DNA of 8,751 nt from Comamonadaceae bacterium (GCA_947505995.1 CANNNB010000087.1:1-8751), one strand, 5' to 3'; counted from the stretch's first letter, positions 1 through 6,702 are shown. Program-made: numbers and translations. Notes: a model not told the origin generated them from the letters alone.

Positions 1-201
1 CGTATCTTGGGTACGTCTGAAGACACCGGCAAATTGCTTGGCTTGGACAAAGAGTGGGCTTACCGCGCCATTAAAGCTGTGGGCAACTACGGCGAAATGT
101 TTGAGCGCAATGTGGGTCCCAAGTCCACTTTGAAATTGCCACGTGGTTTGAACAACCAGTGGAACAAAGGCGGCTTGATGTACGCTCCTCCTGTACGTTA
201 A
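1..201 (+). CDS. aapJ: General L-amino-acid ABC transporter substrate-binding protein, 3' end only
   Basis: This is the last 66 codons of a gene that begins left of the window; the frame is open from base 1 and ends with TAA at 199-201. The C-terminal pattern (AIKAVGNYGEMFERNVGP, then RGLNNQWNKGGLMYAPP) matches what I know of the end of AapJ/BztA-type periplasmic binding proteins, which capture a broad range of L-amino acids and deliver them to the inner-membrane permeases. The assignment is supported by context: two AapQ/AapM-like permeases and an AapP-like ATPase follow in the canonical order. Signal peptide and ligand-binding residues lie outside the window, so substrate preference cannot be judged. 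A hairpin follows the stop codon and may stabilise or limit the mRNA. Confidence 0.9.
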   Translation, partial: RILGTSEDTGKLLGLDKEWAYRAIKAVGNYGEMFERNVGPKSTLKLPRGLNNQWNKGGLMYAPPVR

Positions 202-207
202 TTTCGG

Positions 208-219
208 CTTTGTACAAAG
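208..219. repeat. 12-bp perfect palindrome after aapJ
   Basis: CTTTGTACAAAG is its own reverse complement and lies 6 bases after the aapJ stop codon and 4 bases before the GC-rich hairpin. As RNA it has no loop and could not fold well by itself. As DNA it could be a dimeric protein-binding site, or it may be chance. Only the symmetry is seen; any role is inference. Confidence 0.3.
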
Positions 220-223
220 ACTT

Positions 224-246
224 CCGGCCCGCCTCGTGCGGGCCGG
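224..246 (+). terminator. GC-rich hairpin between aapJ and aapQ (leaky terminator or mRNA stabiliser)
   Basis: A perfect 9-bp inverted repeat, CCGGCCCGC at 224-232 and GCGGGCCGG at 238-246, encloses a 5-base loop. Only a weak pyrimidine run (TCTATTCTC) follows, without a proper T tract, so it is unlikely to stop transcription fully. In ABC importer operons, hairpins after the binding-protein gene commonly protect the upstream mRNA or give partial termination, so that binding protein outnumbers permeases. That fits here, because the hairpin ends 9 bases before the aapQ start and leaves little room for a ribosome site. Confidence 0.6.
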
Positions 247-255
247 TCTATTCTC

Positions 256-1431
256 ATGAGCACCCCTCCTCCTCCCAAACGACAGTGGTCTTGGCGCAGC
301 CAAGCTTTTCGCGGACTGGTTTATCAAATCCTAGCTATTGTGGGATTGACCATTGCCGTGGGCTACCTAATGTCCAACACCTTCGCCAACATGCGCGCAC
401 GGGGTATTCAAAGTGGTTTTGATTTTTTCTTACAGCCGGCCGGATTTGGCATTGGCGAGAGCCTGATTGAATTTGACTCGTCACAAAATTACATCGTGGC
501 CTACCTGGTTGGCTTGAGCAACACACTGCGCGTTGCCTTGGTCGGATTGGTCTTGGCCACTATCTTGGGCACATTGATTGGTATTGGCCGCCTCACCCAA
601 AACACCTTGGTCAAAACTTTGTGCGCCAGCTATGTGGAGATTACCCGCAACATTCCTTTGCTGTTGCAACTGTTCATGTGGTACTTTGCCATGACAGAGT
701 TGTTGCCTCCCATTGAATCTCCCATGCGGCCACTCCAAGGCGTGTTTTTTAGCAAAAATGGTTTGCAATACCCATTGCCTGTTTGGGAATCTGGGCATTG
801 GGGCACGCTTTTGGGTTTGTGTGTAGGCATCGGTGCTTGGAAGTTTTGGTCACGTCACGTAACGCGCCATTTCGAAGCCACAGGTCAGACCAAGCTTTCT
901 TTCTTGCCTGGCTTGGGTTTGTTCTTGTTGTGCGGTGTCATCGGCTGGTTAGCAGGTGGCTTCCCCAGTGAACTCGACATACCCGAAATCACAGAAATCA
1001 GTGTGGTCGGCGGTGGCTCTGTCACTCCCGAATACCTCACCTTGTTGGTTGGCCTCACTGTTTACACCTCTGGCTATATTGCCGAGGTGGTTCGAGCAGG
1101 CATTCAATCGGTATCGTTTGGTCAGCATGAAGCAGCATTGGCCTTGGGCTTGAAGCGAACCCAAGAGTTGCGTCTCATTCAATTGCCGCAAGCCATGCGT
1201 GTGATCATTCCACCGCTAACCAGTCAGTATCTCAATTTGATCAAAAACTCGTCTTTGGCCGTGGCCGTGGGCTATCCAGATTTAGTGTCCATCAGTTCTA
1301 CGGCCTTGAATCAAACAGGTCGTGCCATTGAGTGCATTGCCTTGGTCATGTTGATTTATTTGAGCTTGAGTTTACTCACCTCGGCACTCATGAATGTTTA
1401 CAACCGCCGCGTGCGGATTAAGGACCGATGA
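256..1431 (+). CDS. aapQ: General L-amino-acid ABC transporter permease AapQ
   Basis: This 391-residue inner-membrane subunit forms half of the translocation channel of a polar amino-acid importer (HisM/GlnP-type BPD_transp_1 family). One hydrophobic segment lies at about residues 20-40, followed by the typical NTFANMRARGIQSGFDFF stretch that marks AapQ/BztB proteins. The permease core starts near residue 85 (NTLRVALVGLVLA), with EITRNIPLLLQLFMWYF at 128-144. The cytoplasmic EAA loop that docks on the ATPase begins at about 292 (EAALALGLKRTQELRLIQLP). The long insert between the first core helices is usual for this subfamily. The ATG at 256 is chosen because it precedes the first membrane segment by a normal basic N-terminus; no clear Shine-Dalgarno is seen, and the aapJ-aapQ hairpin lies just upstream. 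The stop codon overlaps the start of aapM. Confidence 0.93.
   Translation: MSTPPPPKRQWSWRSQAFRGLVYQILAIVGLTIAVGYLMSNTFANMRARGIQSGFDFFLQPAGFGIGESLIEFDSSQNYIVAYLVGLSNTLRVALVGLVLATILGTLIGIGRLTQNTLVKTLCASYVEITRNIPLLLQLFMWYFAMTELLPPIESPMRPLQGVFFSKNGLQYPLPVWESGHWGTLLGLCVGIGAWKFWSRHVTRHFEATGQTKLSFLPGLGLFLLCGVIGWLAGGFPSELDIPEITEISVVGGGSVTPEYLTLLVGLTVYTSGYIAEVVRAGIQSVSFGQHEAALALGLKRTQELRLIQLPQAMRVIIPPLTSQYLNLIKNSSLAVAVGYPDLVSISSTALNQTGRAIECIALVMLIYLSLSLLTSALMNVYNRRVRIKDR
1419..1424 (+). promoter_or_regulatory. Ribosome binding site of aapM, inside the end of aapQ
   Basis: TAAGGA lies 3 bases before ATG 1428 and 6 bases before the adjacent ATG 1431. The spacing favours the second ATG as the true start, which would remove only one methionine from the protein and make the aapQ stop and aapM start share one base. 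Confidence 0.55.
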
Positions 1432-2549
1432 TGTCAAGCACCGGTTACCAACAACATTTTGAGCCCATTGCAGCGCGTCGTCCGCCTGTCAATGAGACGG
1501 GGCTTGTGGCTTGGATTCAACGTGGTTTTTTCGACGGCCCTGTTAACAGTTTGTTAACTGTCGTTTTTGTGGCCATGTTGGTTTGGGCCATTCCGCCCAT
1601 CTTCAATTGGACCATTTGGTACGCCATTCCCAATGCCGATAACGCTGCTTGCCGCGTAGCCTACGGCTTAGGTGCTTGCTGGGGCGTGGTGGCTGAAAAA
1701 GGTCGGCTCATTTTGTTTGGGCGCTACCCTTTTGAAGAACAATGGCGCCCCTTGGTTGCCAGCGCTGCAGTGGTCGTTTTATTGGTGGCTTCTTGTTTAA
1801 AAACATTTTGGCGGCCTGCCCTCATTGGCGCTTGGGTGGCTGTGTATGTTTTTTTCTTTGCGCTTATGTTGGGCGGCTTTGCCGGTCTGACACCTGTTGA
1901 AACAGCTCGCTGGGGTGGCTTGCCTCTTACCTTGCTGTTGGCCAGCGTGAGCTTGGTGCTTGCATTTCCTTTGGCCATTTTGTTGGCGCTTGGCAGACAG
2001 TCAAACCTGCCCGCAATTCGCACCTTGTGCGTCATCTTTGTTGAGTTTGTGCGCGGCGTGCCGCTCATCTCCGTGCTGTTCATGGCTTCTTTCATCTTGC
2101 CATTGTTCATGCCACAAGGTACCAAGATTGATGTACTGGTCCGCGTACTAATTGGCATGACTTTGTTCACTGCAGCTTACCTGGCCGAGGTTATTCGAGG
2201 TGGTTTGCAGGCTTTGCCCAAAGGCCAAATCGAAGCCGCCCATTCTCTGGGTATGAGCTACTGGCAAATTCAACGCATGATTGTTTTGCCTCAAGCTTTG
2301 CGCTTGGTGGTGCCTGCTATTGTGAATACCTTCATTGGCGCGTTCAAAGACACCTCGCTGGTTACCATTGTGAGTTTGTACGACCTCACAGGCGCAGTGC
2401 AATTGGCCCTGGGCGATGCCGATTGGCGCAAGTTCTTCATAGAAGGTCAACTCTTTGTAGCCGCCATTTATTTCATTGCATGCTTTGCCATGTCACGCTA
2501 CAGCCAATGGCTGGAATCCCACCTGAATACTGGAACACGGAGACAGTGA
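1428..2549 (+). CDS. aapM: General L-amino-acid ABC transporter permease AapM
   Basis: This is the second permease subunit, 373 residues, pairing with AapQ to form the heterodimeric channel. The N-terminal third carries hydrophobic segments at about 40-62 and 108-125, and the cysteine-containing insert [19 protein letters not shown] (75-93) followed by [12 protein letters not shown], a pattern characteristic of AapM/BztC. The transport core starts near 163 ([18 protein letters not shown]), with [17 protein letters not shown] at 206-222. The EAA loop lies at about 269-289 ([20 protein letters not shown]). The aapQ stop overlaps the first start codon by 4 bases (ATGA), implying translational coupling; a second in-frame ATG at 1431 is better spaced from the ribosome site. 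The next gene starts one base after the stop. Confidence 0.93.
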   Translation: MMSSTGYQQHFEPIAARRPPVNETGLVAWIQRGFFDGPVNSLLTVVFVAMLVWAIPPIFNWTIWYAIPNADNAACRVAYGLGACWGVVAEKGRLILFGRYPFEEQWRPLVASAAVVVLLVASCLKTFWRPALIGAWVAVYVFFFALMLGGFAGLTPVETARWGGLPLTLLLASVSLVLAFPLAILLALGRQSNLPAIRTLCVIFVEFVRGVPLISVLFMASFILPLFMPQGTKIDVLVRVLIGMTLFTAAYLAEVIRGGLQALPKGQIEAAHSLGMSYWQIQRMIVLPQALRLVVPAIVNTFIGAFKDTSLVTIVSLYDLTGAVQLALGDADWRKFFIEGQLFVAAIYFIACFAMSRYSQWLESHLNTGTRRQ

Positions 2550-2550
2550 A

Positions 2551-3297
2551 GTGAGCACCTCAAGTCCCATCATCGAATTTTCTAAAGTCAATAAATGGTT
2601 CGGTGAGTTCCATGTGTTGCGCGACATTGATTTGTCTGTAGCCAAGGGCGAGCGCATTGTGGTGTGCGGTCCTTCAGGTTCTGGCAAGAGCACGCTTATT
2701 CGCTGCGTCAATCGCCTTGAAGAGCACCAATCGGGTGTACTCAAGGTAGACGGCACAGAACTCACAGACGATGTCAAATCGATTGAATCTGTAAGGCGTC
2801 AAGTGGGCATGGTGTTCCAGCAGTTCAATTTGTTCCCTCACCTTACCGTGTTGGAAAACCTCACACTCGCCCCCATGTGGGTGGGCAACATGCCCAAGGC
2901 CGAGGCCGAGGAGCGTGCCATGCAACAACTCAAGCGTGTGCGTATTTCAGAACAAGCCCTCAAGTACCCACTTCAGTTGTCTGGCGGTCAGCAGCAACGC
3001 GTAGCCATTGCACGCTCCTTGTGCCTCACACCCAAAATCATGTTGTTCGATGAGCCCACTTCAGCGCTTGACCCAGAGATGATCAACGAAGTTTTGGATG
3101 TCATGGTGGAATTGGCCAACCAAGGCATCACCATGATTTGCGTTACGCACGAAATGGGTTTTGCCCGCTCTGTAGCCGACCGCGTGATCTTTATGGACGA
3201 AGGCCAAATTGTGGAGCAAAACACTGCGGCTGAGTTCTTTGCCAATCCGAAGAACGAACGCACACAAGACTTTTTGTCCAAGATTCTGGCGCACTAA
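2551..3297 (+). CDS. aapP: General L-amino-acid ABC transporter ATP-binding protein AapP
   Basis: This 248-residue cytoplasmic ATPase powers the importer and belongs to the polar amino-acid ATPase group (GlnQ/HisP-like). All motifs are present: Walker [10 protein letters not shown] (40-48), Q-loop glutamine at 90 ([14 protein letters not shown]), signature LSGGQQQR (143-150), Walker [14 protein letters not shown] (163-175) and switch histidine H200 (CVTHEMGFA). Length and motif spacing are normal. The start is GTG at 2551, supported by GGAGA at 2539-2543, 7 bases upstream; the aapM stop ends one base before it. The TAA stop at 3295-3297 overlaps the ATG of the following phosphatase frame, and a strong terminator begins 14 bases after the stop. 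Confidence 0.95.
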   Translation: MSTSSPIIEFSKVNKWFGEFHVLRDIDLSVAKGERIVVCGPSGSGKSTLIRCVNRLEEHQSGVLKVDGTELTDDVKSIESVRRQVGMVFQQFNLFPHLTVLENLTLAPMWVGNMPKAEAEERAMQQLKRVRISEQALKYPLQLSGGQQQRVAIARSLCLTPKIMLFDEPTSALDPEMINEVLDVMVELANQGITMICVTHEMGFARSVADRVIFMDEGQIVEQNTAAEFFANPKNERTQDFLSKILAH

Positions 3298-3866
3298 TGA
3301 CCCCGAACTCAAAGCCCGCTGGCCTTGCCGGCGGGCTTTCTTTTTTAGAACCGCGTGGTGATGCACTGCCTCGGCCTCACGGAAATACCTATTGGCTGTG
3401 GGCAGGTTACGTGTTGGCGGGTGAGCATCCCGCAAAAGGAGGTGATGAACAATTGTCTGAAAAATTGCAACTTTTCGCACTGGCAGGCATTACACACTTC
3501 ATTGACCTCACATCACCTGCCGATCCAGTCAAGACCTACCAACCACTAGGCGGTGCTGTTCGCATCAACCATCCCATTACAGATTTTGGTGTACCCAGCC
3601 CACTGCAAATGCAAAGCATTTTGCAAAGTATTCAATCTGCACTCGACCAAGGCGGCAAGGTGTATGTGCATTGCAAAGCTGGCATTGGCCGCACAGGCAC
3701 TGTGGCTGCCACATGGCTCAGGGAACAAGGTCTCGATGGTGAGCTGGCCCTAGCGCTGCTAATGCAAAAATGGCAGGCCATGGACAAACGCTTTGAAGCG
3801 CCGCACACCCCAGAGACTGAAGCGCAACGGCAATTTGTATTGGCTTGGCTGAAGTCAAGTCATTAA
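3297..3866 (+). CDS. CX5R (dual-specificity/tyrosine type) protein phosphatase family protein
   Basis: This 189-residue protein has a cysteine-phosphatase active-site loop HCKAGIGRTG, with nucleophile C126 and phosphate-binding R132. An aspartate in ITDFGVPS (D96) is the likely general acid. The opening strand NTYWLWAGYVLAGEHP (30-45) resembles the start of other small bacterial and plant dual-specificity phosphatases. There is no signal peptide or membrane segment, so it is probably cytoplasmic; the substrate is unknown and could be a phosphoprotein or a small phospho-compound. The start is uncertain. ATG 3297 is the only ATG, GTG or TTG in frame before the conserved strand, but it shares a base with the aapP stop, and a strong intrinsic terminator occupies codons 5-17. 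A CTG at 3366 is a rarer alternative. The gene meets the acyl-CoA ligase gene tail to tail with 13 bases between them. Confidence 0.82.
   Translation: MTPNSKPAGLAGGLSFLEPRGDALPRPHGNTYWLWAGYVLAGEHPAKGGDEQLSEKLQLFALAGITHFIDLTSPADPVKTYQPLGGAVRINHPITDFGVPSPLQMQSILQSIQSALDQGGKVYVHCKAGIGRTGTVAATWLREQGLDGELALALLMQKWQAMDKRFEAPHTPETEAQRQFVLAWLKSSH
3311..3346 (+). terminator. Intrinsic terminator of the aap operon, inside the phosphatase reading frame
   Basis: AAAGCCCGC (3311-3319) pairs with GCGGGCTTT (3331-3339). The stem continues inward through one T-G wobble and GGC/GCC, giving about 13 pairs around a 3-base loop. It is followed by C and six T residues (3341-3346). This is a textbook Rho-independent terminator beginning 14 bases after the aapP stop codon. 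It also lies within codons 5-17 of the downstream phosphatase frame, so ribosomes translating that frame would melt the stem. Confidence 0.92.
3435..3446 (+). promoter_or_regulatory. Internal extended Shine-Dalgarno-like sequence in the phosphatase gene
   Basis: AAAGGAGGTGAT is the exact complement of the expected 3' tail of betaproteobacterial 16S rRNA (AUCACCUCCUUU, from general knowledge). It lies in frame in the coding region (codons for KGGD). An in-frame TTG at 3453 follows AGGAGG by 10 bases, and an out-of-frame ATG at 3445 overlaps the motif. It may pause ribosomes or allow internal initiation; it may also be chance. Confidence 0.4.
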
Positions 3867-3879
3867 GGCACTCAGGTTT

Positions 3880-5502
3880 TCAGCTGAACACGCCACCATA
3901 AGTTTTACGCAGATCACCTTTTTGAACCTTGCCAGTGCCTCCCACTGGCAAGGATTCTAAAAAGATCACATCATCAGGTACCCACCACTTGGCCACGCGG
4001 CCTTCAAGGAAAGTCAAGATCTCTTCCTTCTCGACCACCTGTCCCGGCTTGCGCACCACAAACATCAAAGGCCGCTCTTCCCACTTGGGATGTTTCACGC
4101 CAATGACGGCTGCCATGGCCACTGCTGGGTGAGCAATGGCGGCGTTTTCTAAATCAATAGAGCTAATCCACTCCCCGCCCGTTTTGATCACATCTTTGGT
4201 GCGATCGCGAATTTGCATCACGCCTACTGCGTCAATGGTGGCAATGTCGCCCGTGGGAAACCAGCCATCCACCAAGGGTGAGTTTTCACCTTTGTAATAG
4301 CCTGAAATAATCCACTGACCACGCACCATGAGTTCACCTTGTGAGGTGCCATCGCGTGGCATTGTGTTGCCTGCCTCGTCTACCACTTTGATGTCTACGC
4401 CAAACACTGAACGACCTTGTTTGCCGACAAGTGCGTGACGATCAGCAGCAGGCATAGCGCGCTGCTCAGGTGTCATGCTGCTCATGGTGGCCACGGCGGT
4501 GGTTTCAGTCATGCCCCAGCCATGGCGTACTTCCACATCGTAGTCGTCGCTGAATTTGGCAATCAATGCTGTTGGCATGGCCGAGCCCCCTACAGCGGTG
4601 CGCTTCATGGTGCTGAATCGCAATTTGTTTTGCTCAAGGTGCTGAATGAGCGCCATCCAAATGGTGGGCACGCCGGCACTGATGGTGACTTTTTCAGCTT
4701 CAATGAGTTCGTACAAACTGGCGCCATCCAACTTAGGGCCAGGCAAGACCAACTTGGCGCCAGCAATGGGTGCCGCATAAGGAATGCACCACGCGTTGAT
4801 ATGGAACATGGGTACCACGGGCAGAATGGCTTCTTCAGGCGATAAGTTCAGAATGCTTGGCAAGCAACCCGACAGTGCATTGATCACAATGGCGCGGTGC
4901 GAATACATGGCGCCTTTGGGATTGCCTGTGGTGCCTGACGTATAGCAAATGGCTGCGGCAGATCGCTCGTCAAAATCGGGCCACTCAAACACATCGCTTG
5001 CTGGTGCAATGAGTTCGTCGTAGCAGAGTACGTTGGTCACGCCTTCAATTTCAGGCATGTGCGCACGCTCTGTGAGGCAGACCCATGCACGCACTTTGGG
5101 GCAATGTGCTGCAATGCCCTTGATTAAAGGTGCGAAGGTGATATCAAACAACACCACCTCATCTTCTGCGTGGTTAATGATGTAAATGAGTTGCTGTGGG
5201 TGCAAACGTGGATTGCATGTATGCATGACCATGCCGCTACCAGACACCGCGTAATAAGCTTCAAGGTGACGGTGATTGTTCCAAGCAATGGACCCCACCA
5301 CACTGCCTTCTTTTAAATTCAAGCCGCGCAGTGCATTGGCCAATTGGCGTGAACGCTTTGCACAATCGGCGTAGGTGTAGCGAAACAAAGGGCCATGTGT
5401 TTCGCGCGAGACAACTTCTTGCCCGCCGAACTGCGTTGCCGCGTGCTCCAAAATGCCAGACAAAAGCAAGGGGCGGTCCATCATGAGGCCGGGTTTGAAC
5501 AT
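3880..5502 (-). CDS. AMP-forming acyl-CoA ligase (fatty-acid--CoA ligase family)
   Basis: This 540-residue member of the ANL superfamily adenylates a carboxylic acid with ATP and transfers the acyl group to CoA. Motifs in order: the phosphate-binding loop [11 protein letters not shown] (187-197), GWGMTET (328-334), GWFPTGD (413-419), the hinge region [17 protein letters not shown] (431-447) and the catalytic lysine K525 in GGTGK. The overall pattern, including [27 protein letters not shown] near 74-100, resembles the medium/long-chain fatty-acyl ligases often annotated as AlkK-like. Chain length cannot be read from the sequence. A TTG at 5529 would add nine residues, but ATG 5502 has GGAG 6 bases upstream and is preferred. 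The gene follows the methyltransferase on the same strand with a 45-base gap, suggesting co-transcription. Confidence 0.93.
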   Translation of the reverse strand: MFKPGLMMDRPLLLSGILEHAATQFGGQEVVSRETHGPLFRYTYADCAKRSRQLANALRGLNLKEGSVVGSIAWNNHRHLEAYYAVSGSGMVMHTCNPRLHPQQLIYIINHAEDEVVLFDITFAPLIKGIAAHCPKVRAWVCLTERAHMPEIEGVTNVLCYDELIAPASDVFEWPDFDERSAAAICYTSGTTGNPKGAMYSHRAIVINALSGCLPSILNLSPEEAILPVVPMFHINAWCIPYAAPIAGAKLVLPGPKLDGASLYELIEAEKVTISAGVPTIWMALIQHLEQNKLRFSTMKRTAVGGSAMPTALIAKFSDDYDVEVRHGWGMTETTAVATMSSMTPEQRAMPAADRHALVGKQGRSVFGVDIKVVDEAGNTMPRDGTSQGELMVRGQWIISGYYKGENSPLVDGWFPTGDIATIDAVGVMQIRDRTKDVIKTGGEWISSIDLENAAIAHPAVAMAAVIGVKHPKWEERPLMFVVRKPGQVVEKEEILTFLEGRVAKWWVPDDVIFLESLPVGGTGKVQKGDLRKTYGGVFS

Positions 5503-5508
5503 GAAAAT

Positions 5509-5512
5509 CTCC
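5509..5512 (-). promoter_or_regulatory. Ribosome binding site that fixes the acyl-CoA ligase start
   Basis: On the minus strand, CGGAGA containing GGAG lies 6 bases before ATG 5502. No comparable site precedes the longer TTG start at 5529, so the shorter protein is favoured. Confidence 0.6.
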
Positions 5513-5547
5513 GAATTGAATGAATTCAAAGATCATAGTCACATCGC

Positions 5548-6312
5548 CTAGCGTTTCTCTCGGGATTGACCCGTAAAAGGTGCCTGATAAAGCCAAACCG
5601 GACGATTGGGGCTGGCATCAGTGACTGCGGTGGCTTTAAGTTCTGCTGCTTCAAACTCCAAACTTACCAACCAAGCACCTGGTTTCATTTCTGCTTTGGC
5701 TTTTTCTACAGCTCGAGGCATGGTTTCGGGCCGCTGAAACAAATAGACCATGTCGTAGGCACCCCAATGGTCCTCCCAAATATCACCGCACCGCACCTCA
5801 GCCCATGGACACCGAAACTTGGCCAGCCAACTCAAGGGACGGCTAAATTCAATACCAATCCACTGAGCATTGACATAAGCCAGTCGCAAAGCCTTCAGGC
5901 CATCGCCTGCGCCGCAGCCAGCGTCGAGAATCTTCGCTTGCGCAGGCAAGATGGCCCAGCGCGGCACTTCTCGCAAAGCATTCAAGGGTGTGGGAAAAAT
6001 GGGGGCATCGCGCCAGGCGTGCATGGGGTAGATCCAGATGATCAAAATCAAGGGCAACAACCAGACCCAAGCAGGCACACTGGCCATGCCCACGAGCCAA
6101 AAAGACACAGGGAATCCCATGGCCAACGCCGCCGTTCTGGCTTGAGAAAAACCTTTGTGCCAGGCAGCGGCAGCGGCAAAGACGCCGCCAGATGTGGCAA
6201 ACATCATGGCAACAGATGGGTGAATACCTTGTTCAACCAAGAGCAGATAAAGGTACCAAACCCCTCCCCAAACCGCCAAAGCAGACAAGGGCCAACTGAT
6301 CAAATTTGACAT
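5548..6312 (-). CDS. Membrane-anchored class I SAM-dependent methyltransferase
   Basis: This 254-residue protein has two parts. Residues 1-97 are strongly hydrophobic, with probable helices at about 8-27, 32-50, 61-77 and 79-97. The basic residues (K53, R59, R101) fall where a cytoplasmic C-terminal domain would be expected. Residues 105-250 form a class I methyltransferase: glycine-rich SAM loop ILDAGCGAGDG (128-138), an acidic residue closing strand 2 (E155 in WIGIEF), CGDIWEDHWGAYDMVYLF (175-192) and MKPGAWLVSLEF (209-220). The substrate is unknown. The arrangement (short membrane anchor, a PTP-containing pre-domain stretch, then DIW...YDMVYLF...P) resembles my recollection of FAM173-type protein-lysine methyltransferases, but this is inference. 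ATG 6312 has a purine-rich GGAAAGAAG upstream. It probably heads an operon with the acyl-CoA ligase. Confidence 0.85.
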   Translation of the reverse strand: MSNLISWPLSALAVWGGVWYLYLLLVEQGIHPSVAMMFATSGGVFAAAAAWHKGFSQARTAALAMGFPVSFWLVGMASVPAWVWLLPLILIIWIYPMHAWRDAPIFPTPLNALREVPRWAILPAQAKILDAGCGAGDGLKALRLAYVNAQWIGIEFSRPLSWLAKFRCPWAEVRCGDIWEDHWGAYDMVYLFQRPETMPRAVEKAKAEMKPGAWLVSLEFEAAELKATAVTDASPNRPVWLYQAPFTGQSREKR

Positions 6313-6333
6313 TTGATTCTTCTTTCCGATAAT
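6306..6333 (+). promoter_or_regulatory. Near-consensus sigma-70 promoter for the small exported protein and downstream hydrolases
   Basis: TTGACA at 6306-6311 is a perfect -35 element. A 16-base spacer separates it from GATAAT at 6328-6333, which matches the -10 consensus in 5 of 6 positions. Transcription would start near 6340. The -35 element covers the start codon of the divergent methyltransferase, so polymerase bound here could hinder its expression. An A falls at 6340, the first base of an in-frame ATG. Confidence 0.75.
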
Positions 6334-6393
6334 TCAACCATGCCTCTCAACGACAATGGCTTTGTTCTGTCACACACCATCGCATTTTCACCC

Positions 6394-6669
6394 ATGATTC
6401 AACGTTTTTTCATCTCTCTTCGTTTTGCTTTTCTAAGCGCTCTTTTGGGTAGTTTGGCCATGGCCGGCACTGCATGGGCCTATAAAGTGGAAAAAATTTG
6501 CGAAGACATACCTGCAACCTCCAAGGAACCTGCTCACAAAAAGTGCAAGGTTGTCAAAGTGAATGAAGGCGCAGCCTCGGCAAAGGGTGATGGCAAGGGC
6601 AAGGGCGACGGTAAGGGCGACGGTAAGGGTGACGGCAAAGGCGACGCCAAGGCTGATGCCAAAAAATGA
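6394..6669 (+). CDS. Small exported protein with a Lys/Gly/Asp repeat tail, function unknown
   Basis: I do not recognise this family. From ATG 6394 the product is 91 residues: a clear signal peptide of about 29 residues (basic start with R4 and R10, hydrophobic core FLSALLGSLAMAG, cleavage after TAWA) and a mature part of about 62 residues. The mature part has two cysteines (KICEDI and KKCKVV) that could form a disulfide in the periplasm, then a tail of 28 residues built from KGDG units. An in-frame ATG at 6340 would add 18 residues before the signal peptide and coincides with the predicted transcription start, so a leaderless longer form is possible; neither ATG has a good Shine-Dalgarno. 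The N-formylglutamate amidohydrolase gene starts 33 bases downstream with no terminator between them. Confidence 0.7.
   Translation: MIQRFFISLRFAFLSALLGSLAMAGTAWAYKVEKICEDIPATSKEPAHKKCKVVKVNEGAASAKGDGKGKGDGKGDGKGDGKGDAKADAKK
6583..6666 (+). repeat. Degenerate 12-bp tandem repeat encoding KGDG units
   Basis: Twenty-eight codons read KGDG, KG, KGDG, KGDG, KGDG, KGDA, KADA, KK. The unit is 12 bases (AAGGGCGACGGT type). Wobble positions vary (GGC/GGT, GAC/GAT, AAG/AAA) while the amino-acid pattern holds, suggesting selection on the peptide or an old expansion. The last two units drift to alanine. Slippage could change copy number in whole units without breaking the frame. Confidence 0.9.
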
Positions 6670-6702
6670 AGTAAGACTATTATCTGGTCACTAAATTCAA
6701 GT

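Noticed and set aside
1541..1561. Two GTTAAC copies and an inverted repeat ACAGTT/AACTGT in aapM
   Set aside because: The bases encode a normal stretch of the first hydrophobic segment (PVNSLLTVV), and a 6-bp stem is easily chance.
1724..2170. A 148-codon open frame on the - strand inside aapM
   Set aside because: Threonine/asparagine/lysine-rich product without motifs, opposite a well-conserved permease core.
3061..3480. A 139-codon open frame on the - strand spanning the aapP-phosphatase junction
   Set aside because: It runs through the terminator stem and opposite two supported genes; its histidine-rich product shows no family features.
3879..3888. 10-bp palindrome TTCAGCTGAA between the convergent phosphatase and ligase genes, as a shared terminator
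   Set aside because: It has no loop and no T run on either side and overlaps the ligase stop codon; it does not qualify as a terminator.
4417..4845. A 142-codon open frame on the + strand inside the acyl-CoA ligase gene
   Set aside because: Antisense to the conserved ligase core and without recognisable motifs.
5566..6309. A 247-codon open frame on the + strand, antisense to almost the whole methyltransferase gene
   Set aside because: The translation is rich in Q, H, P, S, G and R with no recognisable domain, while the minus strand encodes clear membrane segments and a SAM-binding motif. It is the complementary shadow of a real gene.
6583..6666. KGDG repeat read as EF-hand or RTX calcium-binding motifs
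   Set aside because: Aspartates are four residues apart with lysine between them, which matches neither the DxDxDG loop nor the GGxGxD nonapeptide.
6678..6683. TATTAT before the amidohydrolase gene as a separate -10 promoter element
   Set aside because: No acceptable -35 element lies at 15-19 bases upstream and no extended -10 is present, so co-transcription from the promoter at 6306 is simpler.
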